Assembly (NCBI RefSeq): GCF_031822435.1 | Contig: NZ_JAVQLW010000001.1 | Span: forward strand, 1,247,501 to 1,311,500 | Length of the DNA: 64,000 nucleotides | Source of the DNA: Paracoccus sp. MBLB3053 | GTDB lineage: Bacteria > Pseudomonadota > Alphaproteobacteria > Rhodobacterales > Rhodobacteraceae | Direction: 5' to 3' | Shown: positions 60,102-64,000 of the stretch, one piece after another | How the letters are laid out: the number at the start of each line of letters is the position of its first letter | How positions within the stretch are numbered: position 1 is the stretch's first letter | Notes under the pieces: generated by a model | Told to the model about the DNA's origin: nothing | Database searches by the model: none | What the model saw: only the letters and a program-made list of their open reading frames with translations | Translations under genes and position numbers: made by a program

Positions 60102-60916
60102 CACATCACCGCCAGAATGCGGGCCGGGCCGCCGGTGCCTCGGGCATGTTTGGGGGCCCCGACAAAGATCGTCGCGCCCTTTGCCGGCAATTGGTCGACA
60201 TTGGCAAGGTTTTCGATGCCGTAGTGCCCGCCCGGCAGCCAGGAGTTGTGGACAGCGAAATCGGCCGAGTTGCCGGGGTCAAGGGACAGCGTGTCCGAAG
60301 CGATCGCGGCAGCGCCCATCTCGGCCAGCATGTCGGTCGCGGATTTCCCGAAACCGGGAAAGGCGAAGTTGCCGTCAGGCGAATTGCGGAATTCGGGCTT
60401 GCCGACCTTCGCGCCCCAGCCCGAGTTCATCGCGACGCAAGCACCCTTGGGAATTTCGCCATTGGCGCTGATCCAGGCCTCGACATCCTCGGCCTCAAGG
60501 GCGGCATTGGCGTCGTCCCTGGCCTTGGCGGTGATGTCGATCACGCATAGCGGGCAGATGAGGGAATCCGCCGCGAGTTCGGCGACCGAGGTCCCGTCTT
60601 TCGAGAAATGCAGCGGGGCGTCGATATGGGTGCCGGAATGCTCGAAGATCGTGAGCTTCCAAAGCTGGTAGCCGTTCTGGTCAAAATTCACGGCCTCTTC
60701 ATAAGCGATGCCGGGCTTGCCGTCGAAGGTGGGAAAGTTTTCGTCGAACACATGGGTCAGGTCCACGACCTTGCCCGAGGATTGCGCAAGCGCGGGGCGG
60801 GCGCTGATGGCGCTGGCGGCGATTGCCGCTGCACCCGTTGCCGCTGCGCCCATGAAAAGCTTGCGACGGCTCAGCATGGTTTCCTTGACGTGATCGATCA
60901 CACAGGCATTGCACAT
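60101..60916 (-). CDS. Cyclase-family (kynurenine formamidase/isatin hydrolase-like) exported protein
   Basis: 271 residues. A twin-arginine-like signal (SRRKLFMGAAATGAAAIAAS, cleaved near ARPALAQ) suggests periplasmic export. The cyclase domain has VVDLTHVFDENFPTFDG, the metal motif HSGTHIDAPLHF (H-x-G-T-H-x-D-x-P-x-H) and SDTLSLDPGNSADF. Known: PF04199 enzymes are metal-dependent amide or lactam hydrolases. An exported amidohydrolase could release urea or ammonia precursors, but this is speculation. Located between ureB and ureC. Confidence 0.82.
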   Translation of the reverse strand: MCNACVIDHVKETMLSRRKLFMGAAATGAAAIAASAISARPALAQSSGKVVDLTHVFDENFPTFDGKPGIAYEEAVNFDQNGYQLWKLTIFEHSGTHIDAPLHFSKDGTSVAELAADSLICPLCVIDITAKARDDANAALEAEDVEAWISANGEIPKGACVAMNSGWGAKVGKPEFRNSPDGNFAFPGFGKSATDMLAEMGAAAIASDTLSLDPGNSADFAVHNSWLPGGHYGIENLANVDQLPAKGATIFVGAPKHARGTGGPARILAVM

Positions 60917-60938
60917 TCCCAGTTCCTCCCCATTCAGG

Positions 60939-61247
60939 TCAGTCCAGCGGACCCATGACCTTACCGTTGAAACCCCAGATCTCGCGTGCCCCGGAAATCG
61001 CGATCAGGCGCACCTCGCGGCCTTGCCCCGGCTCGAAGCGCACGGCAGTTCCGGCGGCGATGTCAAGCCGCATGCCCCGCGCGGCCTCCCGATCAAATTC
61101 GAGCCCGGGATTGGTCTCGGCGAAATGGTAATGGCTGCCGACCTGCACCGGGCGGTCGCCAGTATTGGCGACCATCAGGGTGATTGCTTCGCGGTCAGCA
61201 TTCAGGGTCAATTCGCCTTCAGCCGGAAAGATTTCCCCCGGGATCAT
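60939..61247 (-). CDS. ureB: Urease beta subunit
   Basis: 102 residues from the ATG at 61247; a longer frame upstream is ignored. [20 protein letters not shown] is the typical start, followed by [35 protein letters not shown] and the C-terminal GKVMGPLD. Known: structural subunit of the urease trimer. It overlaps ureJ by 4 bases. Confidence 0.96.
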   Translation of the reverse strand: MIPGEIFPAEGELTLNADREAITLMVANTGDRPVQVGSHYHFAETNPGLEFDREAARGMRLDIAAGTAVRFEPGQGREVRLIAISGAREIWGFNGKVMGPLD

Positions 61248-61792
61248 GGCATCACCGCCAGTGCGACACCGGCCGCTGCGGTGGCCGCGCCCAGGATGCG
61301 CGCCGCACCCAGACGGCCAAGCGCGATCCCCGCCAGATGCAGGCCAGAGGTCGCCAGCACGAAGCCCGCCGCATAGGCGGCAAGTCCGGCAGAAGGGCCC
61401 TCGACACCGTGGGCGTGGCCATGGACCAGGCCGAAGATGGCGACGGCGGGCAGGGCGAAGCCGAGAGAGGGGCGAAGTGCCAGCGCAACGGCCAGCCCCA
61501 GGATGACAGAAGAGGCAAGGATCATCGGCTCGACTGCCGGCAGATGGATTCCGGCCGCACCAAGTGCGCCGCCTGCGACCATTGCCAGCACGAAGGTCAG
61601 GGGCAGGGCCCAGATACCGCGACGGTCGGCTGCAGTTGCGGCCCAAAGCCCTACGGCCACCATCGCCAGCACATGGTCCGTGCCGCCCAGAGGGTGCAGC
61701 CAGCCCGAAGCGAAGGGCGATACGGCTTCGAGATGGCCGGGGTGAGCGAAGGCCGCAGTCGGCGTCAGAAGGAATGGAATGATCTTTTTCAT
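61244..61792 (-). CDS. ureJ: HupE/UreJ family nickel-related membrane protein
   Basis: 182 residues. Signal-like N-terminus [14 protein letters not shown], then [20 protein letters not shown] (HupE motif HPxxGxDH), and [12 protein letters not shown] in a central loop. About six membrane segments. Known: HupE/UreJ proteins are nickel permeases next to hydrogenase or urease genes. Place between ureA and ureB, translationally coupled to ureB. Confidence 0.92.
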   Translation of the reverse strand: MKKIIPFLLTPTAAFAHPGHLEAVSPFASGWLHPLGGTDHVLAMVAVGLWAATAADRRGIWALPLTFVLAMVAGGALGAAGIHLPAVEPMILASSVILGLAVALALRPSLGFALPAVAIFGLVHGHAHGVEGPSAGLAAYAAGFVLATSGLHLAGIALGRLGAARILGAATAAAGVALAVMP

Positions 61793-61801
61793 GGCAGCCT
61801 C

Positions 61802-62104
61802 TTAGCGGATCGGATCGTGGACGGTGACGAGTTTGGTTCCATCGGGAAAGGTCGCCTCGACCTGGACCGAATGGATCATTTCGGGAATGCCATCCATGCA
61901 TTGTTCGCGCGTGATGACATGAGCGCCCTCTTCCATCAGGTCGGCGACCGAACGTCCGTCACGCGCGCCCTCGACGACGAAATCGGTGATCAGAGCGATG
62001 GCTTCGGGGTGGTTCAGCTTGACGCCACGCGCCAGACGGCCCCGCGCCACCATGGCGGCGACCGAAACCAGCAGCTTTTCCTTTTCGCGGGGGGACAGGT
62101 TCAT
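61802..62104 (-). CDS. ureA: Urease gamma subunit
   Basis: 100 residues, the family length. [55 protein letters not shown], and [20 protein letters not shown]. Known: smallest structural urease subunit. Nine bases separate it from ureJ and 27 bases from ureD. Confidence 0.97.
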   Translation of the reverse strand: MNLSPREKEKLLVSVAAMVARGRLARGVKLNHPEAIALITDFVVEGARDGRSVADLMEEGAHVITREQCMDGIPEMIHSVQVEATFPDGTKLVTVHDPIR

Positions 62105-62131
62105 GGGCTTGTCGGGCTCCTCAAGTCGAAA

Positions 62132-62944
62132 TCAGATCTGCCAGACGCGGGGCAGGGGGCCGGGGCGGATGGCGCGGATCAACCGCATGAGCGCCTGGCG
62201 CAGCGGCCAGCCGTCGCCGGCCATCAGCCGGGCAACCAGCTTGCCGTCGAAGGCGCTGGCGGCACCGTCTGTTGCCAAGGCTTCCCGGGCGCGGCTCAAA
62301 CAGTCGGCGGCATCGGGAGCGATCATCACCAGAGTGGCGAATGCGCGGCATCCTGCAAGCGTGGCAGTGCTTGCGCCGCCTGCGAGCACCGCGTCGTCAA
62401 GCCGCAAGTTCTCGACAAATACCGGGCGACCGTCTCGGGTCACGCGCCGGCGGTCGGTCAGGTCCAGCGTGCGGACCGTTTCGCCCATGGCCGCGCGTCC
62501 AAGGATCAGGGTTTCGACCCAGAGGCAGGAGGCATCCCCGTGCAGCGCGATTTCCTGCTCCCGAAGAAGGGCCGAGCGGTCAAACAGGATCGTTTCCTGC
62601 GGCAGCAGGTCCAGATGCGCTCCGGCGGCAAGCTCGAACCGTGCCGTGACCCGCGCTCGACCCGTCGTCGACCGGTAGGCCCGCTCGGCCGTCTGGGTGG
62701 TGACGCAGAGCCGGGTTCCGGGCTCTTGCGTCACGGAGATATCCATGCGGTCGCCGCCCGTCAGCCCGCCCGAGGTGTTCAGAACGACCATCTCGCAGCC
62801 CGGCGCCGGGGGCAGCATGGCCTTGGCGCTGCCTGCCTGGTGAAGTCGCCCGATCCTCGTGCGTCCGGCGGCATGCACGAATCCGGCACGAAGCGTGCCG
62901 CGGGCGCGGGGTAGATCGGATGTCAGGTTCTGGTGCAGCATCAT
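62132..62944 (-). CDS. ureD: Urease accessory protein UreD
   Basis: 270 residues from the double ATG at 62944/62941 with AGAGG upstream; the open frame extends much further but without homology. UreD signs: MLPPAPGCEMVVLNTSGGLT and GGDRMDISV, TTQTAERAYRS, LDLLPQETILFDRSALLREQ, VETLILGRAAMGE and FVENLRLD. Known: scaffold of the UreDFG complex, with an internal tunnel for nickel. First gene of the cluster in transcription order, so the urease promoter should lie in the 195 bases before purA. Confidence 0.93.
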   Translation of the reverse strand: MMLHQNLTSDLPRARGTLRAGFVHAAGRTRIGRLHQAGSAKAMLPPAPGCEMVVLNTSGGLTGGDRMDISVTQEPGTRLCVTTQTAERAYRSTTGRARVTARFELAAGAHLDLLPQETILFDRSALLREQEIALHGDASCLWVETLILGRAAMGETVRTLDLTDRRRVTRDGRPVFVENLRLDDAVLAGGASTATLAGCRAFATLVMIAPDAADCLSRAREALATDGAASAFDGKLVARLMAGDGWPLRQALMRLIRAIRPGPLPRVWQI

Positions 62945-63139
62945 GGCCTCTTGCCTGAACCATGGGCAAAGCTGGGTCGATTTCGCAATGAGCTGCGCGG
63001 CTTGTCCATTGATTCTCGTCAATCCGCCCGAAAATGCGGCAGGCTGCGCGAAATGCAGGCTTGACCAATTGCGCTTTCCCCCCGCGTCTTCAAAGTTTAT
63101 ACCCGGATCGGCATTCAAGACCGCAAGAGGGAAACCAAT

Positions 63140-64000
63140 ATGGCCAATGTGGTGGTCGTCGGCGCGCAATGGGGCGACGAGGGCAAGGGCAAGATCGTTG
63201 ACTGGCTGTCCGAACGCGCAGACGTGATCGCGCGCTTCCAGGGGGGCCACAACGCGGGCCACACGCTGGTTATCGGTGATACCGTCTACAAGCTGTCGCT
63301 GCTGCCGTCCGGGATCGTCCGCAAGGGCAAGATGGCGGTCATCGGCAATGGCGTCGTGCTGGACCCCTGGGCGCTGTTCAGCGAAATCGCGAAACTGGAG
63401 GCTCAGGGCGTCGAGATCGGCCCCGAGAACCTGATGATCGCCGAGAACACCCCGCTGATCCTGCCGCTGCATCAGGATCTGGACAAGCTGCGCGAAGAAG
63501 CCGCCGGTGCCTCCAAGATCGGCACGACCGGCCGCGGCATCGGTCCGGCCTACGAGGACAAGGTGGGCCGCCGGACGATCCGCGTGGCTGATCTTGCAGA
63601 CGAGGAAACGCTGGATTCGCGCCTCGATCGCCTGCTCGCGCATCACGACCCCCTGCGTCAGGGTCTTGGCGCGACGCCCATCGACCGGGCGGAACTGCGC
63701 GCCAAGCTGCTGGAGATCGCACCGAGGCTTCTGCAATTCGCCCAGCCGGTCTGGAAGGTGATGAACGATGCCCGCAAATCGGGCAAGCGCATCCTTTTCG
63801 AAGGCGCGCAGGGCAGCCTGCTCGACATCGATTTCGGCACCTATCCCTATGTCACCAGTTCGACCACCATGTCGGGCATGGCCGCGACCGGGACCGGCGT
63901 CGGTCCGTCAGCCATCGGTTTCGTCCTTGGCATCGTCAAGGCTTACACGACCCGCGTGGGGTCCGGCCCCTTCCCGACCGAGCTTGAGGATAAGGACGGC
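63140..64000 (+). CDS. purA: Adenylosuccinate synthetase (partial, 3-prime end cut)
   Basis: 287 residues are present and the frame is open to the window edge; the family is about 430 residues, so roughly the last third is missing. Start motif [20 protein letters not shown] (P-loop GDEGKGK), [49 protein letters not shown] and [16 protein letters not shown]. Known reaction: IMP plus aspartate plus GTP to adenylosuccinate, first committed step to AMP. AAGAGGGAAA upstream of the ATG. Divergent from ureD. Confidence 0.97.
   Translation, partial: MANVVVVGAQWGDEGKGKIVDWLSERADVIARFQGGHNAGHTLVIGDTVYKLSLLPSGIVRKGKMAVIGNGVVLDPWALFSEIAKLEAQGVEIGPENLMIAENTPLILPLHQDLDKLREEAAGASKIGTTGRGIGPAYEDKVGRRTIRVADLADEETLDSRLDRLLAHHDPLRQGLGATPIDRAELRAKLLEIAPRLLQFAQPVWKVMNDARKSGKRILFEGAQGSLLDIDFGTYPYVTSSTTMSGMAATGTGVGPSAIGFVLGIVKAYTTRVGSGPFPTELEDKDG

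Noticed and set aside
60885..60905. GTGATCGATCACACA resembling the TCA operator
   Set aside because: It lies in the coding start of the cyclase gene and lacks the second box at 21 bases.
63061..63102. purA promoter from TTGACC at 63061 and TTATAC near 63097
   Set aside because: The two elements are about 30 bases apart, too far for a sigma-70 promoter.

Overview
The window is a high-GC chromosomal segment of an alphaproteobacterium, most likely Rhodobacteraceae and probably Paracoccus or a close relative. The assignment rests on the gene order mdh-sucCD-sucA-odhB-lpdA beside mcl2 and sdhCDA..B, an OdhB with two lipoyl domains, a DksA without its zinc cysteines, a GTTC-N7-GTTC type LexA box at recA, a TTAA-N7-TTAA CtrA box at cckA, and a DUF1127 gene followed by cuckoo (CcsR) type small RNAs. 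No tRNA, rRNA, insertion sequence, prophage or CRISPR was seen. Nearly all genes are core chromosomal genes.

Layout: 1-7.4 kb holds the end of a pyruvate phosphate dikinase gene, a cell wall hydrolase, folB-folP-glmM, an FAD monooxygenase, dksA, a MoxR ATPase and an acetyltransferase. 7.4-26.2 kb is a central-carbon block. Reading leftwards it holds mdh, then sucC, sucD, a lipoprotein gene, sucA, odhB, two small genes and lpdA. Reading rightwards it holds a TauE-type permease, mcl2, an NnrU protein, DUF1737 and sdhCDA-lipoprotein-lipoprotein-sdhB. The sucC and sdhC upstream regions carry the same pair of GTGATCAC operators at the same 21-bp spacing. 26.2-30.8 kb holds a metallo-hydrolase, gatCA, two envelope-related genes and rlmJ.

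30.8-31.7 kb is the most striking part. A DUF1127 gene on the minus strand is followed by fourteen hairpins with an invariant CTCCTCCTCCCT loop. Short and long stems alternate, giving seven tandem cuckoo-type sRNA units and a terminal U-tract. This array is larger than the four CcsR copies known to me from Rhodobacter sphaeroides.

31.9-42.9 kb contains mrp and a division/cell-wall (dcw) cluster, mraZ-rsmH-ftsL-ftsI-murE-murF-mraY-murD, preceded by MraZ-type repeats. The cluster stops after murD at a strong terminator. 42.9-55.9 kb holds a FadL-type porin, guaB, a transglycosylase, an RNA m5C methyltransferase, cckA with a full CtrA box, a sulfotransferase-like gene, recA, alaS and two small-domain genes. 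55.9-62.9 kb is a urease cluster in the order ureD-A-J-B-(cyclase, AhpD-like)-C-(DUF1127)-E-F-G on the minus strand. The window ends inside purA.

All calls come from reading the sequence by eye. No database search was run.
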